Positions 20,602 through 31,356 of a stretch of DNA of 64,000 bases are shown here, piece after piece. The DNA is from Pyronema omphalodes (lineage: Eukaryota; Ascomycota; Pezizomycetes; Pezizales; Pyronemataceae). A model generated the notes under the pieces. The model was given only the letters and a program-made list of their open reading frames with translations, did not search any database and was not told the origin of the DNA. Numbering within the stretch: the stretch's first letter is position 1; the number at the start of each line of letters is the position of its first letter. The stretch spans positions 62,001-126,000 of the forward strand of contig JAJJXM010000079.1 of NCBI GenBank assembly GCA_024516155.1, in the 5' to 3' direction. The position numbers and the translations under genes are program-made.

Positions 20602-21746
20602 GAGAACTCAGCGTAGTAATCGGAAAATTCACAATTGTTGCGGCGGAGGTTCTGAAGTTTGAAACGAGCTGTTGCGCGCTCGTCTGGGTCTCCGAAAGTC
20701 CGTTGCAGGATCTTGATAACATCTTCGACATCATTCAAGGCCCAGCATTTTGGGTTGTCCTTGATGTATGGGAGGATCTGATCGAGGGCGCGTCCTCGGA
20801 GGCCTCCCATCGCATATGAAATTTGTTCGTCGGGGGTAGGGAAACGTAATTCGTCACTTACCAACTTGATTCGGAGCAGAGAACCAAATTGGCGGAGCTC
20901 CTCCTTGTTGGAGCCATCGAAGGTTGGGGGGTCAGAAATCTTGTCGCCTGTAACTCGGATGCCGGGGGAGGCGAGCAAAGCGTTGATGAGTCCACATTGG
21001 CGGGTGATTTCCTTCCCTTAAAACTGGGTTTCATTTACATCCGGTTGCTCCTCCAGAGTCAAGGAGACCTCCGGGTCTCGGGGGCGACGTCTCGGGATCG
21101 GGGGGCTAATTGCAGCGGGGGCCGGGGCTGGTACTGTGGCTGGGGCTGGTGTTGGGGGCGCAGCGGCTTGTGGGGTGCTGTCGGGTCTGTTTGGTAGACT
21201 TGTACGAACCGGTTCTGGATAACGGCGGGGATGGGGGATGCCATGCCCGGGGGGTCGGGGGCCCGCGAAGCGACAGGGCTACAGACGTCGGTGCTGGTGC
21301 GGGAGGCGGGGGTCCCGGTGAGGTCGTTAAGGATGTAGCCGGTGGGGTGGTCCTGGGCGTCCAAGATCAATTGGGCTAACTGTTTGGTGAACATGACGGG
21401 GTCGTGACTATCTGGAAACTGGGTCATGGCGGCGGCGTTGACAATTTCTTGCCAATAGCCTGCTTCAATCATCTAGACGTGCATTTCGGTTGATTGGGAA
21501 AGTTGGCTTAAGCTGAATGGTGTATCGGTGGTACTCCTGGAAATTATAAACCTGCAGTTGCCAACGGATAACAAGGTAGCAAGATACTCAGCTCTTCGGA
21601 TGGTCCTTCGGATGACACCAGCGAAACGACTGGGAATTCCAAACGATTCGGTTCAAGTGTTGTTTTCCAAGGCTTGCTTTAAAGTGTGGGCCCCGGCAGA
21701 ATCAGTTCGATTCATGCGTGCCGGTCATATTTAGGATCGAACGTAA
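20597..21746 (-). pseudogene. gypsy-A gag, N-terminal parts (ORF1, ORF2, start of capsid)
   Basis: On the minus strand the capsid segment is clear between 20978 and 20597 (G-D-K-I-S-D-P-P-T-F-D-G-S-N and F-G-D-P-D-E-R-A-T-A-R-F). About 21472-21060 encodes the Pro/Ala-rich ORF2 (F-P-D-S-H-D-P-V-M-F-T-K-Q). It ends in E-T-R-R-S-P-stop, the same relative stop as in F and G. The 80-codon ORF1 is still recognisable at about 21715-21480 but broken. The ORF2 start reads ATG CAC GTC TAG, so the copy is dead. Confidence 0.75.
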
Positions 21747-22300
21747 TGTCAAGGCGCACGAACGGAAGTTCGAGGGACACGGTTCAACACTAGCAGGGGG
21801 TCAGGACTAGGCGAGGCTGCGGGAGCCGAAACGGAGCAACAAGGACTGAAGTGCGGGACGAACGGTTGGCACACGAAACAAGGACAAGGACAAGGACAAG
21901 AGTGACGTAGGTCTTGAGAAGAGAAGAAAATGTAACTTCCTCCAAAGGGAGAGGAAGAAGCACGAGACGTTCGATGGAGAACTACAACGACGGGGAGGCA
22001 AGCCTCCTTATGTACAGAAAGCGGCGAGCACTCTTGCTGGGCCGTCAACCAACATCGCTACATGAACTAGCTTCCGATCTCCATCATCCAACCTGCAACG
22101 TCACCGCTCCTATGGCTCGTGGTACGTCATCCATTATCAATCGATCATCAAGTTCCACACACACGGCACGGCACCCAACAGCAATAACACAACGGCGACA
22201 ACAACACACCGCAACAACAACACAACGGCAACAGCAACACAACGGCAACGCAACAACGCAACGACACAACACTTCGGCTCGTCAGCCGTGTGCCGTGACA
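21747..22300 (-). repeat. 5' LTR of gypsy-A (554 bp)
   Basis: Bounded by tgtcaaggcg at 21747 and gtgccgtgaca at 22300. It shares the CA-repeat-rich stretch (acaacacaacggcaac) and the gacgttcgatggagaac core with the LTRs of D, F and G. Confidence 0.82.
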
Positions 22301-23713
22301 GCCTTGGCCAGCAGAGTGTCTGGTGGAGGAGGTAGGGGTTGCCTGAGTGAAGGGGGTGGTGCGATTGGTCATGGCGGTGGAGATTGGTTTCGCTGGCCCG
22401 CGCTTGGCACGCAGCTCCAGAAGGTTTTCAAGGGCCCGAAGCTATGGATCCAGCTGTTGCACAAGTCTACAAAGCTGTCCATCGTGGCGCCGGGGGAACG
22501 CCAACCAACACCACGTGCAACATGAGGCACAGCTGGTTTCAAAGAGCCTCCATTGTTGCGTTTTCATTCAGCCCCTCTCAGGGACCAGGCAACAAAACTA
22601 TGCGTCCTAGTCGGAGAACTCGTGCTTTTTTTGGCTCCGGTTTTACAGTTTAAAGCAGGCTGTGGCGCATTGATCCGGGTTACCAACAGTGTGCTGAAGG
22701 ATTCTATCAATGTCCTCAATGTCGTTTGAGACCCAGCGGTTCCCGTTGTTCTTTATATACGGGAGGAGATGATCAAGGGCACGTCCCCTGAGCCGTCCTG
22801 AGCGTAGAGGATTCAGTTGTGCGGGGTCGCAAAGCGTAGTTCGTTGCTCACCAACTTGATGCGGAGCAGAGAAACGAAGAGGTGAAGCTCCTCTATGTTG
22901 CGGCCATCGAAGGTGACGGGGTCCAAAATCTTATCACCGCTCATTCTAATACCTCGAAAGGCGATGAACATGTTAATTAGGTTCCGTTAGTATGTAGTCT
23001 CGTTCTCATGATGTTGTTACTCCATTACATCAGCGTGTTCTTCCGCAACATGAGGACATCTGGGTGCCAGGGTGGGAGTGTTGGAACTGGTGCGATGCCG
23101 CAGGGCGGTGGTCAAGGGGGATGTGGCTTGATTCACACTGTTGGGTGGGTTGGCGTAGTCATGGACTGAACGTGTTGGCGTTACCACTGGAACGGGGGGC
23201 ACGGTGGCTGGGGGGTATGGGGCTCGGGTAGTAACAGGGCTAGAGAGACGGGTGCTGGGTTGGGAGCCGGGGGTCCTGGTCAGGTCGTTCAACATGTAAC
23301 CCCTTGGATGGTCCTGTGCATCTAGGATTGACTGTTTCAGCTGGCGAGTAACAATAACGGCGTCGTGTACGTCTGGAAACTGGGACATGGACGCCACATT
23401 GACCAGCTGTTTCCAGTTGCTTTCTTCGATCACTTCAATGTGGCTTTCTGGAGGGTCAGAGGAGGGAAGGCTTGAGTTTGACGGTGTGGCTGTCATAATT
23501 CTCAAAGTGATAAAACTGTAGTGTTTAATGGATGACAAGGTAGTCAAGATGCTGCGCTCTTGAGATAACTCTGTGCATGTCGCCAGCGAATCTGTGTGGG
23601 ATTCAGAAGGTTTCGAGCAGGGTGTTTTTCTTCTAGGGCTAGTTTTAGTTCGTGAGTCCGAGCGGATCCAGTAGTGTTCATGGGTGCTGGTTGGATTAGT
23701 CGATCGAATGTAA
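22301..23713 (-). pseudogene. gypsy-D gag region, decayed
   Basis: ORF1 begins at about 23683 on the minus strand (M-N-T-T-G-S-A, then T-H-E-L-K-L-A-L-E-E), close to the F and G versions, but is truncated by stops. The ORF2 equivalent is open at 23547-23017 (I-E-V-I-E-E-S-N-W-K-Q-L and S-I-L-D-A-Q-D-H-P-R-G-Y). Capsid sequence between about 22960 and 22330 matches G but shifts frame several times. Confidence 0.72.
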
Positions 23714-24221
23714 TGTCAGGGACTGGAAGGCAGGACAGAACGTTCAAGGGGCATGCATGGCGGGAACAGGCGAACGGGGCTAGGGTTCGCTTGCAAGGAC
23801 CGAAACGGAGACAAGGACCAGGAGCGCACGACAGATGGTCGCTGTGCAACCAAGGCCAGGACAAGGACAAGGACAAACAGTGGCACAAAGCCGGGAAACG
23901 AGGAGAGAGTCTTTCATACTTAAGACGGACAGGAGAAGCACAAGACGTTCGATGGAGAACTCAACGAAGGGGAGGTAAGCCTCCTCATGTACAGTAAGCG
24001 GCTAGCACTCCTGCTGGGTCGCCAACCAACATCGTGACAGGCTTCGGCTTCCGTTCCCCATCATCCAACCAACAACCTGCGAGGCCAGAGCAGTCACGGC
24101 TCGTGGTACATCATCCAACAACAAGATAAGCAACAAGACAACGATCAGCAACACGGAACGGCACAACGATAACAACACAAGAACAGCGACGGCCCGGCTC
24201 GTCAGCCATGAGCCATGAGCA
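23714..24221 (-). repeat. 5' LTR of gypsy-D
   Basis: Starts tgtcagggactgg at 23714, like the F/G LTR edge. Ends near 24221 in gccatgagca, a mutated form of gccgtgaca. Unique host sequence follows. Confidence 0.7.
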
Positions 24222-25838
24222 GGCGGTGCTTTGTTGGGGGGCAGGGACTGTGTCCGAACAGCAGAGGATCGGGGAGGCTTAAGAGTTTCGGAATAAGATC
24301 TTTTTGCGGTGGTGGCCAGGAATCCGCGATTAAAATCATGATTGTTGATATGTGTGGGGCGCAGTGGTCATGGAACCGGTCCGCGGGGTTTTTTGCAAGG
24401 GCTGAAAAAGTCTTCTTCGATGAAAACTGAACCAGAAAGACAGAGCATGGTCTGTAAATGCTGTGAACAGGTCATTCGGGGCTGGCAAACATTATTCCAG
24501 GATGGAATCTTGCGATTTCGGTGTGGTTGTGGAAACGGTAGACGAGGGACGCTATTTGCTGTGGTTGCTTTGCCAGCAGGGGTAGTCTCATTCCTTTCAG
24601 CACTTCCGCATTTAATGTATGACATATATCGTTTACATGTCTCGCTCTCCCAGAAGCTTCTGTAAGTCAAAGTGTCGCATTCCATTTCCTTACCAGACAT
24701 TTGCGCAGGATTCCGAAATTCATTATACAAAAGACATATGAGGAAGACGTTTCCAGAAGATCAAATGTCCTTCTCATTGCTATCGAAACAACAACAATGC
24801 TTTACATCGAATAAGATTATCATGTCGCTGCCTAGATTCTCCATTTCTTCTTTCCATGTCGTAAGAGTCCGTCTCCAGGCCCGGTAAAGGCACCAGGGAT
24901 ACTCTGCTGTGGAGCACTGTCGATCATTCTCTGATCATGTGGCTTCCGGAGGCTCCCTATTGGCACCAGCGACCATGCAACAAATATAGTCAGTGGGCAA
25001 AGAATATTTATCTGTATCTACAAGGTGCGAATTGGGAATCCTCAGGAGAAAAAAAATTTTGTAATTCTGTTCATACTTGCGCGATATCCGGCGCAAGAAG
25101 TGCGCGTACGTATGTCAGTCAGCGTATGATTCAATAAATAAATAAATAAGTGCGCGTATGGGCTGCAAGGTGTGCTTTCAGTGTGTCCCAGCACATAATC
25201 ATCAGCATTCACTCCATGCTGGATTACACATGAGAGTATTTGAAACATGCCAAGAACGTGCGCAGACAATACTTCATCATTCATCCGACGCCTTACATAC
25301 TCTAGTCAAACCCTCGCTTCTTGACGTTCTCGAAAATGTCTTCGTCAGACCCACAACCTCTCCCATTCTCCACGCGAAGCAAATATAGTTGCCGTATGCA
25401 TGTACACAGCAAACACTTCCACAGCCGCCATGATTCACCGCCGGCATAAATGTTACACCAAGCCACACGGTGGGTCGGTCCATTACCCGAAAGAACTCCA
25501 TGATAAACGCCAACAAGTGGCGCAAGTGCAATTTCTGAGGAAGATTTCACTAGCATCACCAACATTTAGCCGATCGGAGAAGTCGGGATATTACCACGGA
25601 TTCTAGTAACCCCACATTGTTGTGCTACGTCGGTAAGCAGTTTGCAGTGTTTGTGGAGGTTTTCATGGTGCTGGAATGTTAGGCGGAAGATCGGGCAGAA
25701 CTGTGGGTCCGTGGGTGAATCAACATGGCGGTTTGCCAGATATAGATTGCCGTGGCATGTAGAGAACGGTGGGTATTTAGACCTCAGTATTCCCAGTGTC
25801 TCTGGTGATCGTAGGTGTCGATCTTTGTCGGGGAGAAA
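24222..25838. other. Intergenic, no gene seen
   Basis: The open frames are short, unrelated to known proteins and not supported by splice signals. A short taaa/aata repeat lies near 25133-25150. The last 200 bp or so should hold the promoter of the GMC oxidoreductase gene; no clear TATA is seen. Confidence 0.5.
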
Positions 25839-27838
25839 ATGTCGTCAATAACCTCTTTACTTCGGGTTCTTTTGTTGGCTTCGCCGCTATTGGTGAATGC
25901 CGTACCAACTACTCACGGTACTGTTCTTCAACGTGAGGAACAGCTATTGGCTTCCTATGACTATATCGTCATCGGTGGAGGTACTGCAGGATTAGTTGTC
26001 GCAAATCGGTTGAGCGAAGATGGAAAAGGTATATCTACATGATCCCTCTATCCCAGTTTAAGTTGCGAACTTAACTAAGACTTTTCTAGACACAGTACTT
26101 GTAATAGAAGCCGGCCGGATTCTTTCCGGAGAAGAAGAGCTCTACAAGGTCTTGATTCCCGGCAATGTAACCAGTTGGACTCGTCCTCAGCCAGCGGAAT
26201 TTCAATGGAACATCACATCCCTCCCCAATAAGGAGCTCAATAATCGAACTTCCACCGTTATTGTGCCGTATATCGTTGGCGGTGGTACAGCTATCAATGG
26301 GATGCAATTCGACCGTGGCAGTCGACGGGATTATGATGAGTGGGCGGAATACATGGGTGATGATGGATGGGGATGGGAAAGCATGTTGAAATATTTCAAA
26401 AAGGTGAATTCAACACCCTCTCACTTCCCCCACTTCCCATTTCTCTTGTTTGAATTCCATAAAAATTAACACCCCCTCCCTCCAGTCCGAAACGTTTCAC
26501 CCGCCCTCTCCCCAAGTGGCAGCCGAATGGAACATAACCTACGACCCCTCCGCGCACGGTACTTCCGGTCCCATTCACTCCTCCTTTGCACCTCGTATTT
26601 ACTCGCACTTTCACCCTTTCATCGCTGCTGAGAAGGCCCTCGGAGTAACCGTTCCCTTTGACCACACCAACGGAGAAGCAATTGGCAGCTACTGGACCCC
26701 CAACTCGATAGATCCGCGTTCATGGACTCGTTCATATTCCAAATCCGGGTACCATGATCTGTCCGTCCAGCGACGGAACTATCACCTGTTTTCCCAGCGA
26801 ACCGTGACCAAAATCATCTTCTCCGGCACAGCTGCAATCGGTGTAGAATTCGGAACCCACAAAGGCGGTGCTCTAACCACCGTGAAGGCCAGGAAAGAAA
26901 TTATACTCTCCGGTGGCGGAGTCCAATCCGCTCGCCTTCTCCAGTTATCCGGTGTTGGTGATGAACGGCTATTGAAGAAACATGGTATCCCAGTAGTTGT
27001 AGATCTCCCCGGCGTTGGTCAGAACTTTCAAGACCATTCTGGTTCTAGTCTGCAATACGACATGACTCTCGAACCAGAAATCACACAGTTCGCAAATAAC
27101 GCAACATATAAAGCATTGGCCATGGAGCAATATCTGCAAAACAAAACTGGACCCTATGTTCTCGCTCCCATTGGTCCTCATCTAAGTTTCTACACCCTAC
27201 CCATGATAACAGAACGCTACGAACAACTCGTCTCCTCAGCCGAAAACGAAGATGCCGCAAAGCATCTTAGACCAGACATACATCCCACCGTTCTAGCAGG
27301 TTACAAACGCCAGAAAAACATACTCCTTTCTGGTTTCAGAACTAACGATTCCGCGGTAAACGAAAACGTCCTCACCTTATCTTCAGTACAAAAACCCCTC
27401 TCCCGAGGCTTTGTAGAGATATCCTCTGCCGACCCATGGGCGAAACCCCTAGTAGACTGGAGAACATTAAGTAATCCCTTCGATATGGCAGTAGTGATAG
27501 AAGGAGTCCGATTTGTTAGAAAAATCTGGGCTAGACCGGAAGTGCAGGTTCTGAAACCTAAGGAACTTGTTCCGGGGTTAGAAGTGAATAGTGATGAGCA
27601 ACTACAGGCGTGGGTTAGGAAGACGCAGACACCGACGTTTTGGCATCCAAGTTGTAGCTGTGCGATGGGAAAACGAGAGGAAGGAGGTGTGGTGGATGCG
27701 AGGTTGAGGGTTCATGGTACGAAACGCCTCAGAGTTGTGGATGCGAGTGTCATTCCAATGATTCCGGCGACGCATATTAGTTCGACGGTGTATGCGATTG
27801 CTGAGAGGGGGGCGGATCTGATTCGGGGGAGAGCTTAG
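25839..27838 (+). CDS. GMC-family FAD oxidoreductase, secreted (618 aa, 3 exons)
   Basis: Exons by hand: 25839-26028, 26090-26403, 26486-27838. Introns are 61 and 82 bp, with GTATAT..TAG and GTGAAT..CAG ends, and the frames join exactly. The start is ATG 25839. Residues 1-20 or so are a signal peptide (hydrophobic L-L-R-V-L-L-L-A-S-P-L-L-V-N-A). The FAD-binding Rossmann motif is I-V-I-G-G-G-T-A-G near residue 40 and V-I-E-A follows. The GMC signature region is V-G-G-G-T-A-I-N-G. C-terminal catalytic motifs are H-P-S-C-S-C-A-M-G and A-T-H-I-S-S-T-V-Y-A-I-A-E. The family oxidises alcohols, sugars or choline with FAD; the substrate cannot be told here. Several N-x-T/S sites fit secretion. It is the only + strand gene of the island. 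Confidence 0.92.
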
Positions 27839-28889
27839 GAGTGTGGATGATCAGGGTTTGCGATAGATGGGGTGTGAATTCAGGTGGGGGGGGGTGAGGC
27901 AGAGAGTGATGAAGGATTTCTATGAATAAGACTTTCATATATGAAATTCGCATTTTCCATGTTTTTCATAGACCTACAGAGGACGGAGAAATGATACATT
28001 ATTGATGGTTGCGGAGGATAATGGCATATAAAAAGGTAGGGTTAAAATAAATATCACTGTTATATGTGCGCTTCACTCTGTTTTTATAGTTGTCAAAGAC
28101 GTTAGATCCATCTCCAGTGTGATTCCAATGTAAACAAGCAGCTTTGAAAATCTCGATTTTCTGCATCTAAGCATCCAAGAACCCATGCATAACACTCTAA
28201 ATGTCGTAGTGACACCAAGCCTCATGTACGTTCCTGTTGAACCCCTGGAAGCATGCATCCGCGACATCGGGAAGGAGCGCTTGACATCGTTGACAAGCGT
28301 AGGTTTGCATACGAGGCGAAAGCTCGAGCTTTCGGCTCGACACCAGGCGAGACTGGGTTTTATCGAGACGAGATATCTGCACACTTTTTTTACGTTGTAT
28401 ATTTTTTACTTTACGGGGCAAAAATGTGCCTAATAATGCTCAATATCTATTACTGTTCGAGGTATGTTGTTATCAAGCATAAGAGTTGGCTTCGACTTGT
28501 TAGTAAAACTACTACCGGAGGGCATTCTACTCATCGGGAGATGAAGTGGACTTTCGGAGGTCGAAGATTGGGAGAGTTTTGAGGAGGCAGGGCAGGGGCA
28601 TTAAGACAGAGAATATTGCGCAGAATCGTTGCTTTCCCTGTGGTCTTGTGGGATTTCAATGACAAGCGGGACCAGCAAGTATCATCCCGTTACCGCTGCT
28701 TGACGTGCTTCGATGCAATACGGATACATTTCATTTCATTCCTCATACCGAAGTAAAAACACTACAGCTACATACTCGCAGTTGCAAGGCATATACAATC
28801 ATATCTAAAGCCACCTCAAATCCTCCCAATTTCACACAGCGAAATCAATACTATCATGATGACGCCCCTCCCCCCACCGTCTTCCGTAC
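27839..28889. other. Intergenic, with one decayed repeat
   Basis: Lies between two convergent genes and should hold their 3' regions. A G-rich run ggtgggggggggtg is near 27882. No gene is seen. A relic related to the inner inverted-repeat element of 47961-48663 is described separately. Confidence 0.5.
28310..28400. repeat. Relic of the GAGACG inverted-repeat element
   Basis: gcatacgaggcg, agctcgagctttcggctcga, gcgagactgggttttatcga and gacgagatatct follow in the same order as gcacacgagacg, ggctcgag, agctttagtctcgaga, aacgagactagattttcacg and gacgagacgtct at 47965-48052. Most differences are transitions. Only one end is recognisable. Confidence 0.5.
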
Positions 28890-31356
28890 CTACCGTCCAA
28901 GTACCCGCAGCTCGAGCCACCTAATAGGCGGATAAACCACAGCCGCAAAAGCAATACCAACCGGAACCCCAATATCACCATACGACATTTTTCCCAATGG
29001 ACCAATCCACCATACCTGATACATACTCAGGATTCCACCCATCCATGCGATGAGAAATGCCGACAGCGCCGCTATTCCTAGGGGAAGCTCGGATTTTCTG
29101 TTCCAGGAGCTAGGTGGGTATGGAGGGGGATTGCGGATTGCTGAGTTTTCCATATCGTCATTGTTGTCGACATCTGCAGCGGGCTGAAATTCCACCTGGG
29201 CTTCACTGTGCTCCCGTCGCCGCCCCCAGCCCCAACGCCGCCTTGCAAATAAAATCTCATCCTCCAACTGTATCATTACCCAGTATGCCACCCAATATCC
29301 CATCAGTGCAAGGAAATTCTCAAAAATGGGGAATAGTTTATTACGGCCGGCGATTGCGCATACGGTGTATAAAATGATACCGAAGATTGTCCAGATGAAT
29401 CGTGGGATTAGGATAGCCTTTTCGTGGAGGATTTGGAAGGCCAGAGCGGAGGAGTAGATTCCTGGGATGGTATTTGCAACTACAGAGAGTGGGGGTTAGT
29501 TGCGGGTGTAGATGGTAGAGGAAAGGAGAGGGGAGGGGTGATGAAAGCCTGGCTTCTGGTTGGCAAATCCTCGAATTATCGTTGCGAAAAATTTATCAAT
29601 TGAGAAATTCCAGAAGGGTGCTAGAACCGTAGTTTGGAACAGCGGTAAAGCCACCAGCCAGCCCCCAGTCAAGTCGCGACAGGATACGAGAAGCCTCGCG
29701 TAACTCTACGGATAAAGAAAAGCTTTCCGCGCGTATTCCCCGTATTTCAGCCTGCGACGACTGCACACTGCACCGACTTCTCGCAAGCCTTCCCGCCCCC
29801 AATATAAATTATCAACTTACTCGGACCCAGCGCCAATACCACGGCACAAACTTTCCCGAATTCTCCAAGCGGTTTGAAAGCTTCGACCATCAAAGTTCCT
29901 GCTCCTTGATCCAATGCATCTTTCCATGCACCGTCTTTGACCGCGCCTGAAGCTAGACCGATTCCTATTATCTCCGAGATAAGAATACCAAGGAAGATTC
30001 CGATGTGAGTTAAGGTTCCGATTAACCAGCGAGGTGTTTCAACTGGGTAATATACGAAGTAGTCGGCCGCGCACATGGACCAGATGAATGTTGTCTGTAA
30101 AGGTAATTTGTTAGCTGGTTCCTTTATTTGAATCGAAGATAATGAAGGATTGCTGCTGGGTTGTTTGGAGAACGGAAGGTGGGGAATAGGACACAAGAAA
30201 TAGCAAAAATGAAATAAACATGAACGAGGACTTTACATTGAAAATAGCAAAGAAAAAACTAATCCGGTTTCCCCTAATTGTAGCAGAATCTCCCATGGAA
30301 GGTACCGACAAATCGAACCCCGGACCGGCGACTCCGATGAGGATACAAAGTATCATCAGCTGGAGAATGAGCTGGTATCTACCACCATAATCATTAGCCA
30401 ATCCTTTTCTGATCACAATTCACCAAACTGCCTTTGAGAAACCGGAAGACGCTTAAGGACCGTTTCGGGCCCTCAAAACTTCCATTTCAAAGGACCGCCC
30501 CCGGGGAATCAAGATCACAACCCACTTCTCATAAATATGAAAAACCTTCATTCCAACTCCACAAACGAAGATTACAATAACAGCAGCAACAATAACACCC
30601 ACGACCACAGTCATAGAACCATGAGGTGATACCGCGCTTAATATCTGGCCAGTAACCAGCGCGTCTAGTAACCCGTATCCAAGTGTACCGATTAATTGTA
30701 GCACAGCGCAGAGTTTCGCCGGGTACCAGCCGAAGACGTAGCGGAGGATGACCTAGCAGGCGAAGAGAAGTTAGCAACCCGTGAAGCCAACACCGCTGTT
30801 ACCATCACACAGAATGCGACACAAAGAGGCAAGCAAGACAGATTGGAGGAGCCATGCGGAATATCGCGACGCCCATGCAGCCAAGCCCGCCCTCAACCCG
30901 CATCACAACCCGTACCGCCCTCACCGCCCTCCGCATCGCTTCCAACCTCGACATCAAGCTTGCACGTACCAGCGTCCTATTTCCCGTCGTCGGTCCATAA
31001 CCCGCAATATAAGCCGGCCCCACACAGCCTAGTAAATTTGCCAGTACCGCAATAACCGTCGAATCTGTAAACGAGAGTCCAAAAACATGAGGTCCTAACA
31101 TTCCAACCAGCATATTGTTCGCAACCATATTGATCGAACACCATGTTAGTGCAATTTGTGCTAAATTCGATGTCGATAACGGAATTCTTTGTGATTGTGG
31201 CACGGGTTCAATTCCTCGTGACTCTACACCGACTGAGTCTTCCCATTTTGCGATACGTGCGAGAAGTGAGGTAGTTGATGCGTTCGCCGCGGGGATGGAA
31301 ATGTCGGAGGCGGCGGGATAACCGGACGCAGAGGAAGGTTTCTCGGGGTCGGACAT
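28890..31356 (-). CDS. NCS1 purine-cytosine permease (539 aa, 5 exons)
   Basis: Exons on the minus strand: 31356-30970, 30752-30526, 30378-30237, 30094-29821, 29479-28890. Introns are 217, 147, 142 and 341 bp, with canonical ends (for example GTACGT..TAG, GTAAGT..TAG), and all phases close. It is a plasma-membrane H+-coupled importer of the FCY2/FcyB type, taking up cytosine and purines. Evidence: a 70-residue hydrophilic N-terminus, then about 12 hydrophobic segments. Family landmarks are G-P-T-T-G-N-R-T, R-Y-V-F-G-W-Y-P-A-K-L, G-Y-G-L-L-D-A-L-V, I-A-G-P-G-F-D (as V-A-G-P-G-F-D), A-A-D-Y-F-V-Y-Y-P, A-N-T-I-P-G-I-Y-S and L-M-G-Y-W. The loop before the last two segments (about 29230-29110) is long, rich in Arg, Asn and Pro, and could hide a small unspliced intron (gtggaa..cctag). 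Confidence 0.92.

Larger units (their letters stand above)
8571..22300 (-). mobile_element. Ty3/gypsy chromovirus gypsy-A, split by gypsy-B
   Basis: A minus-strand element of the D/F/G family. Its 5' LTR is at 21747-22300, gag is split into 20597-21746 and 12728-13198, pol is at 9033-12727, and a truncated 3' LTR is at 8571-9021. Gypsy-B occupies 13199-20596 inside gag. Removing B and one copy of GGCGG rejoins the gag sequence. The element is decayed: several stops, a frameshift, and loss of the outer end of the 3' LTR. Confidence 0.85.
22301..24221 (-). mobile_element. Ty3/gypsy chromovirus gypsy-D, 5' part
   Basis: The oldest layer of the nest. Its 5' LTR and gag lie here and its zinc knuckle and protease lie at 8031-8570, on the far side of gypsy-A. 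Divergence from A, F and G is the largest in the family. Pol beyond protease is missing. Confidence 0.75.

Noticed and set aside
24368..24730. 120-codon minus-strand frame with several Cys
   Set aside because: No known motif, no ATG-led exon chain, and it lies next to a transposon edge; not enough to call a gene.
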